From: Altericroceibacterium indicum
Lineage (GTDB): Bacteria > Pseudomonadota > Alphaproteobacteria > Sphingomonadales > Sphingomonadaceae
NCBI RefSeq assembly: GCF_009828105.1
Contig: NZ_WTYQ01000006.1
Coordinates: 1-64,000 of the forward strand
Length of the DNA: 64,000 nt
Direction of reading: 5' to 3'
The notes below the pieces were generated by a model. That model did not search any database. It saw only the letters and a list, made by a program, of their open reading frames with translations, and was not told the origin of the DNA. Below are positions 24,689-34,047 of this stretch, piece after piece; positions within the stretch are counted from its first letter, which is position 1, and each line of letters begins with the position of its first letter. The translations under genes were made by a program, and so were the position numbers.

Positions 24689-26923
24689 ATGCAGAATGAT
24701 ACACGCTACTTAACGGCAGAAAAAGCTAACGGTGCAAGCATTAGTCTCGACGATGAAACCAGTGCTGGCGACGAAAGTAGTTTGATTGATATAGATTTCA
24801 GCAAGATATTTTCAGCTTTGCGGCGCAATATTCTCTGGATTATTGCGATTATCGTAGGCTTCCTCCTCGCAGGGCTACTGATAACGATGTTAATCGTTCC
24901 ACAGTACGTTGCCTCATCCCGTGTATTGGTTGAACAGGAAGCAGACCAGATTATTGAAGGAACTGATTTAGCTCCAACAGCCACATATCAGGATACTGAG
25001 CGTTTCTTGCAAACCCAGGTCGACATTATAGGTAGTAGATCTTTAGCACTTCGTGTCGTGCAAAGTGAGGGCCTTTCTGACGATCCGACATTTTTTACTG
25101 CACAAGGCGAAGATATTCCAAGCAAAAGTGATTTGAATGGTCGATATAAAGGGGCTGACGGTCTTTCAGCTCTTCGCCGGGATGAGGCGGTTGGCCTTTT
25201 GCAAAAAAACCTTAGTACAAGCTTACCTGCCAATAGCCGTGTCATATCTATCAATTTCAAAAGTGCAGACCCAGTTGTCTCCGCCAGAATAGCAAATGCT
25301 ATTGCTGATAATTATATCGCAGGGAACCTTAATAGAAAATTTGACAGTTCAGCATATGCACGGAAGTTCCTGGCCCAACAACTTGAAGAAGTACGGGCTA
25401 AGCTCGCCGATTCTGAAACCAAATTAAACCAGTATTCAAGCGCCGCCGGTCTTATTCGTACAAGCAATAACGGGCCCAATGGTAGCGAAGATACTGCTCT
25501 TTCCGTAACCAATAACAGTCTTGTACAAGTCAATGCTGCAGCCAGCCAAGCAGTCGCAGCACGAATTGCTGCTGAAAATGCATGGCGTAGCATTGAGAAA
25601 CTGCCCGTACTTTCAGTACCACAAGTACTATCCAATCAAGCTGTTCAGAACCTCATTGCGCAGCGCAGCCAGGCTGAAGCTCAACTGGCTGAAGAGCGAG
25701 CCCGTCATCTTGATGACCACCCCACCGTATTGGCGCTGAAGGCTCAGGTTGACCGCCTCAATTCACAAATTCAGGACGTTGGCAAGTCAATCAAACAGTC
25801 GGTTTATAGTGAGTATAAATCCGCGCTTGATCAGGAAAATGCCTTAACAGCACAGGTCAATAAACTGCGCAGTGATGCCCTGATCGAACAGGATCGCGGG
25901 GTGCAGTATAATGTGCTGAAGCGAGAAGCGGAAACCAACCGCTCTCTCTACGACACGTTACTTGAGCGTTATAACTCTTTGAATGCTTCTGCCGGAGCTG
26001 CTTCCAACAATGTCTCGATAGTAGACCGCGCAGAAGTTCCATCAAAGCCTTCTTCACCCAAACTGACACTGAACCTTGCACTGGCTTTCGTTTTCGGTGT
26101 TGCGGCGGCGGCTGTATTCGTATTCCTGCGCGAATATCTGGATGACATCATTCGTAGCCCGGACGATGTGGAGCGGAAATTGGGTCTTCCACTGCTCGGT
26201 CTTGTGCCCAACATCGAAGACAACGCGCTGGACCTCGCCTCTAATGATGGGACCTCTTCTATCAGTGAGGCCTATCAGTCGATGGTCACGAACCTCAGCT
26301 ATGCCACGGCAACGGGGCTGCCAAAATCTATCCAGATTACCAGCTCCCAGCCTTCAGAAGGCAAGACAACGACATCCAATGTGATGGCGGTGAAGCTTGC
26401 CCGGCTTGGCCAGAAGACACTTCTCATCGATGGCGATTTGCGACGCCCGACACTTCACCGCTTGATGGGTGAAAAAGAACAGCCGGGGCTTTCCAGCGTG
26501 CTGGCAGGTCAATCGAAATTGCAGGATGTGATCCGCTCGTCTGAAGAACCTAACCTGTCATACATGACTGCCTTGCCGATCCCACCAGACCCTTCCTTGC
26601 TCCTTGGCAGCCCTCGCCTCGGTGCGATTATGGATGAATTGAAAGAACAATTCGATGTCATCGTGGTCGATTGCCCGCCAATGCTCGGTCTGGCTGACGC
26701 CATCAGCTGGTCCACCCAGGCCGATGCGGTTCTGATGGTGGTTGATGCGTCGCAAGGGCATCGCGGCGCAGTGAAAGCCTCGCTCCGCCGTCTGCGCCTT
26801 GTCGGTGCGCCCGTTATCGGTATTGCCCTGACCAAATTTGATCCCAAGGCTGCCGGTGGCGATTATGGCTACTATGGCTATCGCTACTATAATTACACGG
26901 ACGAAACCGGTGGCAAGGGCTAA
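24689..26923 (+). CDS. Wzc-like polysaccharide co-polymerase/tyrosine autokinase
   Basis: The product has 744 residues. A Wzz domain carries membrane helices at about 48-72 and 455-478, separated by a long periplasmic coiled-coil part. The BY-kinase domain holds Walker A (SSQPSEGKTTTS, about 550-561), Walker A' (LLIDGDLRRP, about 577) and Walker B (VIVVDCPP, about 656). The C-terminus is a tyrosine cluster (YGYYGYRYYNYTDE). It would control chain length and export through cycles of tyrosine phosphorylation; a partner phosphatase is not in the window. It lies 2 bp after the Wza-like gene and overlaps the following gene. Confidence 0.9.
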   Translation: MQNDTRYLTAEKANGASISLDDETSAGDESSLIDIDFSKIFSALRRNILWIIAIIVGFLLAGLLITMLIVPQYVASSRVLVEQEADQIIEGTDLAPTATYQDTERFLQTQVDIIGSRSLALRVVQSEGLSDDPTFFTAQGEDIPSKSDLNGRYKGADGLSALRRDEAVGLLQKNLSTSLPANSRVISINFKSADPVVSARIANAIADNYIAGNLNRKFDSSAYARKFLAQQLEEVRAKLADSETKLNQYSSAAGLIRTSNNGPNGSEDTALSVTNNSLVQVNAAASQAVAARIAAENAWRSIEKLPVLSVPQVLSNQAVQNLIAQRSQAEAQLAEERARHLDDHPTVLALKAQVDRLNSQIQDVGKSIKQSVYSEYKSALDQENALTAQVNKLRSDALIEQDRGVQYNVLKREAETNRSLYDTLLERYNSLNASAGAASNNVSIVDRAEVPSKPSSPKLTLNLALAFVFGVAAAAVFVFLREYLDDIIRSPDDVERKLGLPLLGLVPNIEDNALDLASNDGTSSISEAYQSMVTNLSYATATGLPKSIQITSSQPSEGKTTTSNVMAVKLARLGQKTLLIDGDLRRPTLHRLMGEKEQPGLSSVLAGQSKLQDVIRSSEEPNLSYMTALPIPPDPSLLLGSPRLGAIMDELKEQFDVIVVDCPPMLGLADAISWSTQADAVLMVVDASQGHRGAVKASLRRLRLVGAPVIGIALTKFDPKAAGGDYGYYGYRYYNYTDETGGKG

Positions 26924-28061
26924 AGCCGCTTCACAAAACTTCAGCTTCTCATGGCTGATCTGGACGGTCGCCCTGCTCATTGTAGCTTGGGCGACCGTTG
27001 GCACAGAAGTCGACTTCGCCGTGCAGCGGCGGCCTCAACTCGCTGACAGTGTGCCAGATGCATTTCGCAATTTTGCTCCGGCTGTTGAAGCGCGGAATGC
27101 TCTTTTGGCAAATGATGGAACCAATACGGTGTCCCAAGCGACTGAACTTCTCAGTAGACGACCCATTCCTGCCGAAAATCTCTCATTGCTCGCTTCAGGA
27201 ATGATGCTTGAAAAGAGTAACCGGGTAGGTCCGGTGCTGCAAGCAGGTGTGACCCGGGGCTGGCGCGATATGCTCTTACAGCTCGCTGCGCTCGATGGCG
27301 CCTTGCAAACCCGTAATTGGGAAGTCGCCATTCAGCGCCTGACGGCGCTTCGCACGATGCGCAGGCCCAAAGAATTTATCGATCCTGTGGTTGAACAAAT
27401 CGTTCAAAACCCACAAGGCCGCCGCGCCTATGCGGCTTTTCTTAAAGGAAGCCCTGTCGAGACAGCAGGCTTCATCAGAGACGGTTTGGATTTTCTCGAT
27501 AGCGCCACCTATACCAATGTCATTCTGATGGCAGCGAAAGATGGTGCCAAATTCGATTGCGATCAGATGGCCAATGCAACGGATCGTTTGCTTCGGAATA
27601 ACGCCGGGCAAAATGCGCGGCAGCTATGGCCTAAAAGATGCGCCACCGTGTCCAGCAATCAAGCTGGTATGATGACATTTCCAAGCAGCACCGTCGAGAA
27701 TGGCCCTTTTGACTGGCAATATCCTTCTGAACCAGGCCTGATGCGTGATTATCGTGGAAATGGTCCTGTAACGACGCTCAGCTTCAGCAATAGCGACAGT
27801 TTGAAGCGTATCCTCGCCAAACGATTTTTGACACTTGCACCAGGCCAGCACAGCATCACCATGCAGGATCGAGAGGGCGGTTCCGTGAGCGATATCGATG
27901 TGCTTGTGGCGTGTCTTGGTAAAGGCGCCAGAGCATCTGTATCCAGAGCCGCCAATGGCATATGGAACGTTACAATCCCGCCAGAAGGCTGCTCGGTTCA
28001 GCAATTGCGCCTGCGTGTTCCGCAAGGCAGCGGAGAAATAGCACAAGTGCTAGTGAAATAG
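26910..28061 (+). CDS. Membrane-anchored hypothetical protein of the polysaccharide operon
   Basis: The product has 383 residues if it starts at GTG 26910, which overlaps the kinase gene by 14 bp; an upstream ATG at 26838 would lie deep inside that gene. One N-terminal membrane helix (about 12-30, WLIWTVALLIVAWATVG) anchors a periplasmic domain. The first half is helical and TPR-like (repeats around ATELLSRRPIPAENLSLLA and LQLAALDGALQTRNWEVAIQRL). The second half is beta-rich and contains five or so Cys (CDQMAN, KRCATV, VACLGKG, EGCSVQ). I do not recognise a family. Its fixed place behind wzc suggests a part in polymer assembly or export. Confidence 0.75.
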   Translation: MARAKAASQNFSFSWLIWTVALLIVAWATVGTEVDFAVQRRPQLADSVPDAFRNFAPAVEARNALLANDGTNTVSQATELLSRRPIPAENLSLLASGMMLEKSNRVGPVLQAGVTRGWRDMLLQLAALDGALQTRNWEVAIQRLTALRTMRRPKEFIDPVVEQIVQNPQGRRAYAAFLKGSPVETAGFIRDGLDFLDSATYTNVILMAAKDGAKFDCDQMANATDRLLRNNAGQNARQLWPKRCATVSSNQAGMMTFPSSTVENGPFDWQYPSEPGLMRDYRGNGPVTTLSFSNSDSLKRILAKRFLTLAPGQHSITMQDREGGSVSDIDVLVACLGKGARASVSRAANGIWNVTIPPEGCSVQQLRLRVPQGSGEIAQVLVK

Positions 28062-28168
28062 CCGATAGGGCAACCCCAATACATTAAAGAATATAAAAGA
28101 CTAAAAGCGCCTTGCCCTTGATATCGCCCAATGGCAGCATTGGTAATATTCAATAGGGGGCTGATTTT

Positions 28169-30973
28169 ATGCGTTTCTTGGGGGCGAGCTTTATTGCGCT
28201 CGCATGTTGTTCTGTGCCTGCATGGGCGGGTGATGACGTTCTTTACGGTGATGCCCCTGAATGGGTCGATAGCTTCGATATTTCCTCCATCACTCCGCAA
28301 AGCAATGTGCCGCTGGTACTGCTGGATATTCAGCAGCGGATCGAAAACAATCAACTGGTCACCTATAGCGACCGGGCCTTCAAACTGGACAGCCCCGAAG
28401 CAGTCACTTCCGCTGGAACGGTGAGCACGTTGTGGCTTCCGGACAAGGGCGATCTGACCGTCAATCGCTTGGATATTCTGCGTGATGGCAAGACGATCCA
28501 TGTGCTGGACGCTCTGGCCGCAGACAATAAGGAACGCTTCACGGTTCTGCGCCGCGAGCAGCAACTCGAACAGCGCTCGATCGACGGTCTGCTGACTGCC
28601 ACCATGACCGTCCCTGATCTGCGGGTCGGGGATATTTTGCGGGTAACGACTTCCACCACGCTCAAAGATGCCACCCTGGATGGCAATGTTCAGGCAACAC
28701 AGCCCCTCTTTGCTGATCCTCAGAAGGCCGGTTATGCCCATTATTCACTGTCCTGGCCAGAAGGTGAGCAGGTCAGCTGGCGCGCCGGGCCATTTGTTGA
28801 TGGCGTGGAGGAAAGCAGCAAAAACGGCTATCACTATGCCAGTATCGCCCTGCCGCTTCCCAAGCGCGAAGACATGCCTTCCGATGCGCCAATGCGTTAT
28901 CTGCGCGCCCCACTGTTTCAGGCAACAACCTATAAAGACTGGAAAGACGTCTCCAGTTCCTTCGCTGACCTCTATTCAACGGAAGGCAAACTCGCAGCCG
29001 CCCAGGGGCTGGAAGCCGAAGTCAACCGGATCAAAGCCGCCAGCGCCGATCCTTTGCAGCGCGCAGCGCTCGCACTGCAATTGGTACAGGATGATATCAG
29101 CTATCTCGCCAATGGTATGAACGGCGGCAATTATGTGCCGCAAAGCCCGGCACAAACCTGGGCCAAACGCTATGGCGATTGCAAGGCCAAGACTGTACTC
29201 CTGCTCACTCTCCTCCACGCGATGGACATAGAAGCAGAAGCCGCGCTTGTCTCCAGCACCATCGGCGATGCCGTACCCGAACTGCTTCCCATGCCGGCCG
29301 ATTTCGATCACGTGCTGGTGCGGGCTATGATCGGGGGCAGAGAATATTGGCTGGATGGCACCGCTGCCGGAACGCGGATCACAGATATCGATGGCGTGCC
29401 GCCATTCTTCAACGCCCTGCCTTTGCGTGCCGAAGGGGCTGACCTTATAGCCTTGCCCGAACGCCCTCTGGCGCAACCGAATGTTTTCTCTAAGATTACA
29501 CTCGACGAAAGCGCTGGCTTCGACTTGCCAGTCATTTTTACGATCGATGCAAACTTCATAGGCCCCATCGCTGCACAATTGCGACCTTTGGTTCTGCAAG
29601 GCACAGATGAGAATATCGATAAGTTCTCTCAGACTTTTTCCGATGAAATGTTCGGCAATGCTGTGATTTCAGAACGCAAGCTTTCTTACGATGTAAAGAC
29701 AGGAGTGCTCACAGCATCCATCAAGGGGGTTACCTCTAATCGATGGTCCTTTAAGCGCGGGAAAGCGCAGCAAACATTCGATAATTTTGATATTAGCGAT
29801 GTGAGATTTGCCCCTGACCGGGCGCGCAGTTTATGGCGTGATATCCCGGTTAGCTTTCGTGTCTCGCCAATTCATTCCGAAATTCTGACGACGATTGCGC
29901 TCCCTTCGCAGCAAGGCGATTACACTCTGGTTGGAAAACCCGATATTGCCGCCAATGTCATCAACATGGATTTGACGCGAACCGCAACACTCAACGACAA
30001 AGAACTGACTATACAGACGAATCGCGGAGAGTTTCCCAAGGAAATTCAACCCGGAAATATCAGTGCGGAAAAAGCGAAGACAGCACGGCTTGATGCCAAG
30101 ACACTGCGCCTTGAGGCTGTTCCTAAGGGCGAGCGGGTTTGGGAGCTATCATCCAAAGACCTCACCGCACGAACGGCTACGCTCCGAGAGATCTACGCTG
30201 CGGCTATCGCAAAAGACCCCAAGGAAACTGCGCCTCTCAGAAGCCGTGCGTTATTCCGACAGACCATCAGGGATTATGAAGGCACATATGAAGATCTTAC
30301 GGCACAGTTGGAGATCGAACCCACCGCAGAACTCTATCTGTGGCGCGCCTGGATAGATCGCGCTTTAGAAGACGATGACCAGGCGATTGCCGATACACGC
30401 GAAGCCTTTGCCTTGGAACCAACTCCCGACCACGCATGGGAAGAAGCACGCGTGCTTAAATTGGCAGGTGACTATGATAGTGCCCTCAAAGTCATTGCCA
30501 ATTATGAGGGCCAGATTGAAGATGACATAGAATTCACCACCGAACGGGCAGATATCCTTGGCGCTCAAGGTAAGACTGAAGAAGGTCTTGAAATCATCAA
30601 TTCTGAGTTGGTTGAAAAACCGAATAACCCATACCTTCTGGAAATTTCCTGCTGGCATCGCGGGAAATGGAATGTTGGCCTGGATGATGTCCTTTCGGTG
30701 TGCACACAAGCAATCGAAAATTCCAGCTCTGTCTCATCAGCAATGGACGGCCGCGCGCTGGCCTATTTTCGCCTTGCTGAAAATGAGTCTGCTATTGAAG
30801 ATCTCAACAACGCGCTTGAAATTGAACCGGACCGGCAAGGTGCACGCTATTTGCGCGGGATTGTGCGTCTCGCCAATGGCGACAAGGGAGGCCAGAAAGA
30901 TGTTGATCAGGCGCTGAGGGATTATCCTCATCTCCAGCGGGATTATGCCCGCTATGATCTCGGCGTAAAGTAA
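28169..30973 (+). CDS. Secreted DUF3857/transglutaminase-like/TPR protein
   Basis: The product has 934 residues. Signal peptide (ending VPAWA), DUF3857 domain (about 50-230), then a transglutaminase-like domain with a complete triad: Cys338 in YGDCKAKT, His381 in FDHVLV and Asp396 in YWLDGT. After a beta-rich linker, TPR repeats run from about 690 to the end (LYLWRAWIDRALEDDDQAIADT, AMDGRALAYFRLAENESAIEDL, ARYLRGIVRLANGD). It is probably periplasmic. The target of the cysteine-protease-fold domain is unknown. Its position at the end of the exopolysaccharide genes, 107 bp after the last of them, suggests a linked envelope role. A strong terminator follows. Confidence 0.85.
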   Translation: MRFLGASFIALACCSVPAWAGDDVLYGDAPEWVDSFDISSITPQSNVPLVLLDIQQRIENNQLVTYSDRAFKLDSPEAVTSAGTVSTLWLPDKGDLTVNRLDILRDGKTIHVLDALAADNKERFTVLRREQQLEQRSIDGLLTATMTVPDLRVGDILRVTTSTTLKDATLDGNVQATQPLFADPQKAGYAHYSLSWPEGEQVSWRAGPFVDGVEESSKNGYHYASIALPLPKREDMPSDAPMRYLRAPLFQATTYKDWKDVSSSFADLYSTEGKLAAAQGLEAEVNRIKAASADPLQRAALALQLVQDDISYLANGMNGGNYVPQSPAQTWAKRYGDCKAKTVLLLTLLHAMDIEAEAALVSSTIGDAVPELLPMPADFDHVLVRAMIGGREYWLDGTAAGTRITDIDGVPPFFNALPLRAEGADLIALPERPLAQPNVFSKITLDESAGFDLPVIFTIDANFIGPIAAQLRPLVLQGTDENIDKFSQTFSDEMFGNAVISERKLSYDVKTGVLTASIKGVTSNRWSFKRGKAQQTFDNFDISDVRFAPDRARSLWRDIPVSFRVSPIHSEILTTIALPSQQGDYTLVGKPDIAANVINMDLTRTATLNDKELTIQTNRGEFPKEIQPGNISAEKAKTARLDAKTLRLEAVPKGERVWELSSKDLTARTATLREIYAAAIAKDPKETAPLRSRALFRQTIRDYEGTYEDLTAQLEIEPTAELYLWRAWIDRALEDDDQAIADTREAFALEPTPDHAWEEARVLKLAGDYDSALKVIANYEGQIEDDIEFTTERADILGAQGKTEEGLEIINSELVEKPNNPYLLEISCWHRGKWNVGLDDVLSVCTQAIENSSSVSSAMDGRALAYFRLAENESAIEDLNNALEIEPDRQGARYLRGIVRLANGDKGGQKDVDQALRDYPHLQRDYARYDLGVK

Positions 30974-30991
30974 CCCTGCGCCGTAAATGCA

Positions 30992-31025
30992 AAAAGGCCC
31001 GGCATCGCAGCCGGGCCTTTTCTTT
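30992..31025. terminator. Rho-independent terminator (bidirectional)
   Basis: A hairpin with stem AAAAGGCCCGGC/GCCGGGCCTTTT and loop ATCGCA, followed by TCTTTATT, lies between the convergent TPR-protein gene and the cyd operon. Runs of A and T on both sides suit termination from either direction. Confidence 0.85.
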
Positions 31026-31044
31026 ATTGAGTCAAGGCAGACGG

Positions 31045-31161
31045 TCAGCCTGCTTTCTCATTTTCGTCTTCCAGCGGCAGGTGGAATTCGTGCCACATGC
31101 CATTGAGAACACCAAAGCCCACTGCGAGGCCGACGCCGAGTATCCATGAAAAATACCACAT
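31045..31161 (-). CDS. cydX: Cytochrome bd oxidase small subunit CydX
   Basis: This 38-residue protein, MWYFSWILGVGLAVGFGVLN followed by GMWHEFHLPLEDENEKAG, is a typical CydX (YbgT family): one membrane helix starting MWYF.WILG and an acidic tail. It stabilises the haem b595/d site of the cytochrome bd quinol oxidase. It lies 21 bp after cydB and ends 19 bp before the terminator, so it completes the cydABX operon. Confidence 0.92.
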   Translation of the reverse strand: MWYFSWILGVGLAVGFGVLNGMWHEFHLPLEDENEKAG

Positions 31162-31182
31162 GATATCAGTCCTATCCTCAGA

Positions 31183-32328
31183 TCAGTAAAAGTCGGGGTT
31201 GGTTTTGACGTCTTGCGCAGTCACCCGTCCGAACATCACCTTGAATGCCCATGATGTGTAAATGAGCACAATCGGCAAAAGCACGATGGTGACAAACAGC
31301 ATGATCCCCAGAGTGTGTTCGCTCGATGAGGCATTCCACACCGTCAGGCTCGAACGCGGGTCAATGCTGGATGGCAGGATGAAGGGGAACATCGACAGTC
31401 CGACCGTCGAAATAATCCCTGTAGCCGCCAGCGAAGAGCCAGCAAATGCGGGCCATTCTTTCTTGCCACGGATGCCGATCAGCGCCAGCACAGCACCGCC
31501 AAAGCCAAGCACAGGGGCAATGATCATCCAGGGATGCGCACTGTAATTGGCGAGCCATGCACCGGCTGCCTGCACTGTTTCTGCCCGCAGCGGGTTGGAT
31601 GGGCCAAGCGGATCTACCGCGCCTTCGATGCGGTAGCCCATATTGGTGAAAGCCACCATCAGACCGCCAAGCGCGAAGAGCACGATCGCAGCAAGGCCAG
31701 CCCATGTGCCATAGGTTTTGGCCCGGTCATGCACCACGCCATGTTCCACCTTGATGGTGAGATAGGCAGCGCCATGCAGCACAATCATCGCCACAGACAG
31801 CAGGCCACACAGCAGGCTGAAGGGTGTGAACAATCCGAAGAAGCTACCTTCATAGAAGCTGCGCATATCGCTGTTGATGTGGAAGGGGATGCCAAGCAGC
31901 ACGTTCCCGACGGCGACGCCGAAGACGAGTGAGGGCACGAAACCACCGACGAACAAAGCCCAATCCCAGCGTGAACGCCATTTCGGATCCGTCTTCTTCG
32001 AGCGGTATTTGAACCCGACCGGCCGCAGGATCAGCGATGCAAGGACGACAAACATCGCCAGATAAAAACCGGAGAAGCTTACCGCATAGATGTAAGGCCA
32101 GGCGGCGAAAATCGCCCCGCCCCCAAGAATGAACCACACCTGGTTACCTTCCCAGGTTGGCGCGATGGCGTTGATCGCCATGCGCCGTTCGTCATCGTTC
32201 CGACCGACGAAGGGAAGGATCGAGGCAACGCCCAGATCAAACCCGTCGGTCAGGGTGAAGCCGATCAGCAGCACGCCCAAAAGGGCCCACCAGATCAGCC
32301 GCAACATTTCATAATCGAGCCATTCCAT
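31183..32328 (-). CDS. cydB: Cytochrome bd ubiquinol oxidase subunit II
   Basis: The product has 381 residues with about nine helices. Diagnostic text is LRLIWWALLGVLLIGFTLTDGFDLGV at the start, GNQVWFILGGGAIFAAWP (near 60-77), LRPVGFKYRSK and, near the end, YTSWAFKVMFGRVT. It pairs with CydA to form the inner-membrane high-affinity oxidase that reduces O2 with ubiquinol. It lies 27 bp after cydA and 21 bp before cydX. Confidence 0.95.
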   Translation of the reverse strand: MEWLDYEMLRLIWWALLGVLLIGFTLTDGFDLGVASILPFVGRNDDERRMAINAIAPTWEGNQVWFILGGGAIFAAWPYIYAVSFSGFYLAMFVVLASLILRPVGFKYRSKKTDPKWRSRWDWALFVGGFVPSLVFGVAVGNVLLGIPFHINSDMRSFYEGSFFGLFTPFSLLCGLLSVAMIVLHGAAYLTIKVEHGVVHDRAKTYGTWAGLAAIVLFALGGLMVAFTNMGYRIEGAVDPLGPSNPLRAETVQAAGAWLANYSAHPWMIIAPVLGFGGAVLALIGIRGKKEWPAFAGSSLAATGIISTVGLSMFPFILPSSIDPRSSLTVWNASSSEHTLGIMLFVTIVLLPIVLIYTSWAFKVMFGRVTAQDVKTNPDFY

Positions 32329-32355
32329 GATGAATGTCCTTTGTGTCCGGTTGGG

Positions 32356-33930
32356 TCAGGCTGTGACCTGAAGCTGCGGTTCCTGAGCGCGTTCGGTTGC
32401 AAGATCAGCGTGATCTTCCACCGGCCCGTGCTTGATCGCCGCCAGCATCAGCCGCACTTCGATCACCGCCAGCGTGCCATAGAGCGCCGTAAAGCCGATA
32501 ATCGTGGTGAGGATCATGGCCGGTGTCAGTGACGATGGCCCAAGGAATGTCGGCAACACGCCGTCAATTGCCCAAGGCTGACGACCCATTTCCGCAACAA
32601 CCCAGCCAAGTTCCGCTGCGATCCAAGGGAAAGGAAGTGCAAACACTGCCAGCTTCCAGAACCACCGCGCACTCGTGTGTTTACGCATGGAACACAGGAT
32701 AAACGCCGTTGCAAACAGGGCGATCATCGCAAAGCCGATTCCTGCCATCAGGCGGAACGACCAGAACATCAGCGGCACATTGGGGACCGTATCCCAGGCT
32801 GCAAGCCTGATATCTTCAGGTGTAGCCTGACGTGGGTCTTCCATATAGCGCTTCAGCAGAAGCGCATAGCCCAGATCATTGCGATGGGTTTCAAATGCTG
32901 ACCGTGCGGCCGTATCGTCAGAATTCGCCTTGAGCTTTTCAAGTGCATCATAGGCCACAATCCCATGTTCGATCCGTTCCTGCGCCTGCAGAACCAGTTC
33001 GGACATGCCGGTCACTTGGCCATCAAGGCTGCGTGTACCGATCAGGCCCAGAACATATGGGATCTTCACCGCATAATCGGTCTTCTGCTCCTTCATATTA
33101 GGGAGACCAACCAAGGTAATCCCCGCAGGAGCTGGTTCTGTATGCCATTCCGCTTCAATCGCGGCGAGCTTCATCTTCTGGTTATCCGTCAGCGCATAAC
33201 CGCTTTCATCCCCCAGAACGACGACCGACAGGGAAGCCGCAAGGCCAAAGGCCGAAGCCACCACCATCGAACGCTTGGCAAAGCCGGGGAAACGCCCCCG
33301 CAGCATGTAGAAGCTGGAAATGCCCAACACGAAAACCGCAGCGATGACATAGCCAGCACTGACTGTGTGAACGAATTTGGCCTGCGCCACAGGGTTCATC
33401 AACACTGCGCCGAAATCGCTGACTTCCATCCGCATCGTATCAGGGTTGAAGACACTGCCCGTAGGGTGCTGCATCCAGCCATTGGCGACAAGAATCCACA
33501 AGGCCGAAAGATTGGTGCCCAACGCCACCATAAAGGTGACGAAGAGATGCCCCAGTTTCGACAGCCGATCCCAGCCAAAGAACATCAGTCCGACAAATGT
33601 CGCCTCCAGGAAGAAGGCCATCAAACCTTCAATCGCCAGGGGCGCGCCGAAAATATCGCCCACATAATGAGAGAAGTAGGCCCAGTTTGTGCCGAACTGG
33701 AATTCCATCGTCAAACCGGTCGCCACACCCAGCACAAAGTTGATGCCGAAGAGTTTTGCCCAGAAACGGGTGATAGAACGCCAGATAGGGCGGTTAGTCA
33801 TAACGTAGACCGATTCCATGATCACCAGCATGAAGCTGAGACCAAGGGTCAGCGGTACGAACAGAAAGTGGTAGAGTGCCGTTAAGGCAAATTGTAATCG
33901 AGACAGGTCGACCACGGTGGGATCGATCAT
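32356..33930 (-). CDS. cydA: Cytochrome bd ubiquinol oxidase subunit I
   Basis: The product has 524 residues from ATG 33930, which follows AGGAGG; the frame extends upstream to 34062 but without similarity. The N-terminus LSRLQFALTALYHFLFVPLTLGLS holds the His19-type haem d/b595 ligand region. GVATGLTMEFQFGTNWAYFS follows near 70. The long Q-loop (KLAAIEAEWHTEPAPAGITL through LGYALLLKRYMEDPRQATPE, about 250-390) places it in the E. coli bd-I-like L-type class. This oxidase works at low oxygen and resists sulfide and NO, which fits the sulfide-response genes about 9 kb away. The promoter region is shared with the divergent cydDC. Confidence 0.95.
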   Translation of the reverse strand: MIDPTVVDLSRLQFALTALYHFLFVPLTLGLSFMLVIMESVYVMTNRPIWRSITRFWAKLFGINFVLGVATGLTMEFQFGTNWAYFSHYVGDIFGAPLAIEGLMAFFLEATFVGLMFFGWDRLSKLGHLFVTFMVALGTNLSALWILVANGWMQHPTGSVFNPDTMRMEVSDFGAVLMNPVAQAKFVHTVSAGYVIAAVFVLGISSFYMLRGRFPGFAKRSMVVASAFGLAASLSVVVLGDESGYALTDNQKMKLAAIEAEWHTEPAPAGITLVGLPNMKEQKTDYAVKIPYVLGLIGTRSLDGQVTGMSELVLQAQERIEHGIVAYDALEKLKANSDDTAARSAFETHRNDLGYALLLKRYMEDPRQATPEDIRLAAWDTVPNVPLMFWSFRLMAGIGFAMIALFATAFILCSMRKHTSARWFWKLAVFALPFPWIAAELGWVVAEMGRQPWAIDGVLPTFLGPSSLTPAMILTTIIGFTALYGTLAVIEVRLMLAAIKHGPVEDHADLATERAQEPQLQVTA

Positions 33931-33997
33931 TATACGCCTCCTGAAGGGACAGAGGAATTGATGTGGCTGCCAATGCGACTCAAAGTGCCGCACGTCG

Positions 33998-34011
33998 TTG
34001 ATCCGTGTCAA
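33998..34011. promoter_or_regulatory. FNR/ANR-type box between cydA and cydD
   Basis: TTGATCCGTGTCAA fits the FNR consensus TTGAT-N4-ATCAA with one mismatch. It lies in the 117-bp divergent region, 67 bp upstream of cydA and 36 bp upstream of cydD, so an oxygen-sensing regulator could control both operons. No fnr gene is in the window. Confidence 0.6.
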
Positions 34012-34047
34012 AGAATCTAAACCGGAATATCCTAGGGAACTGCATCT

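Noticed and set aside
32965-33885. 306-codon plus-strand frame over cydA
   Set aside because: It is antisense to an unmistakable cydA.
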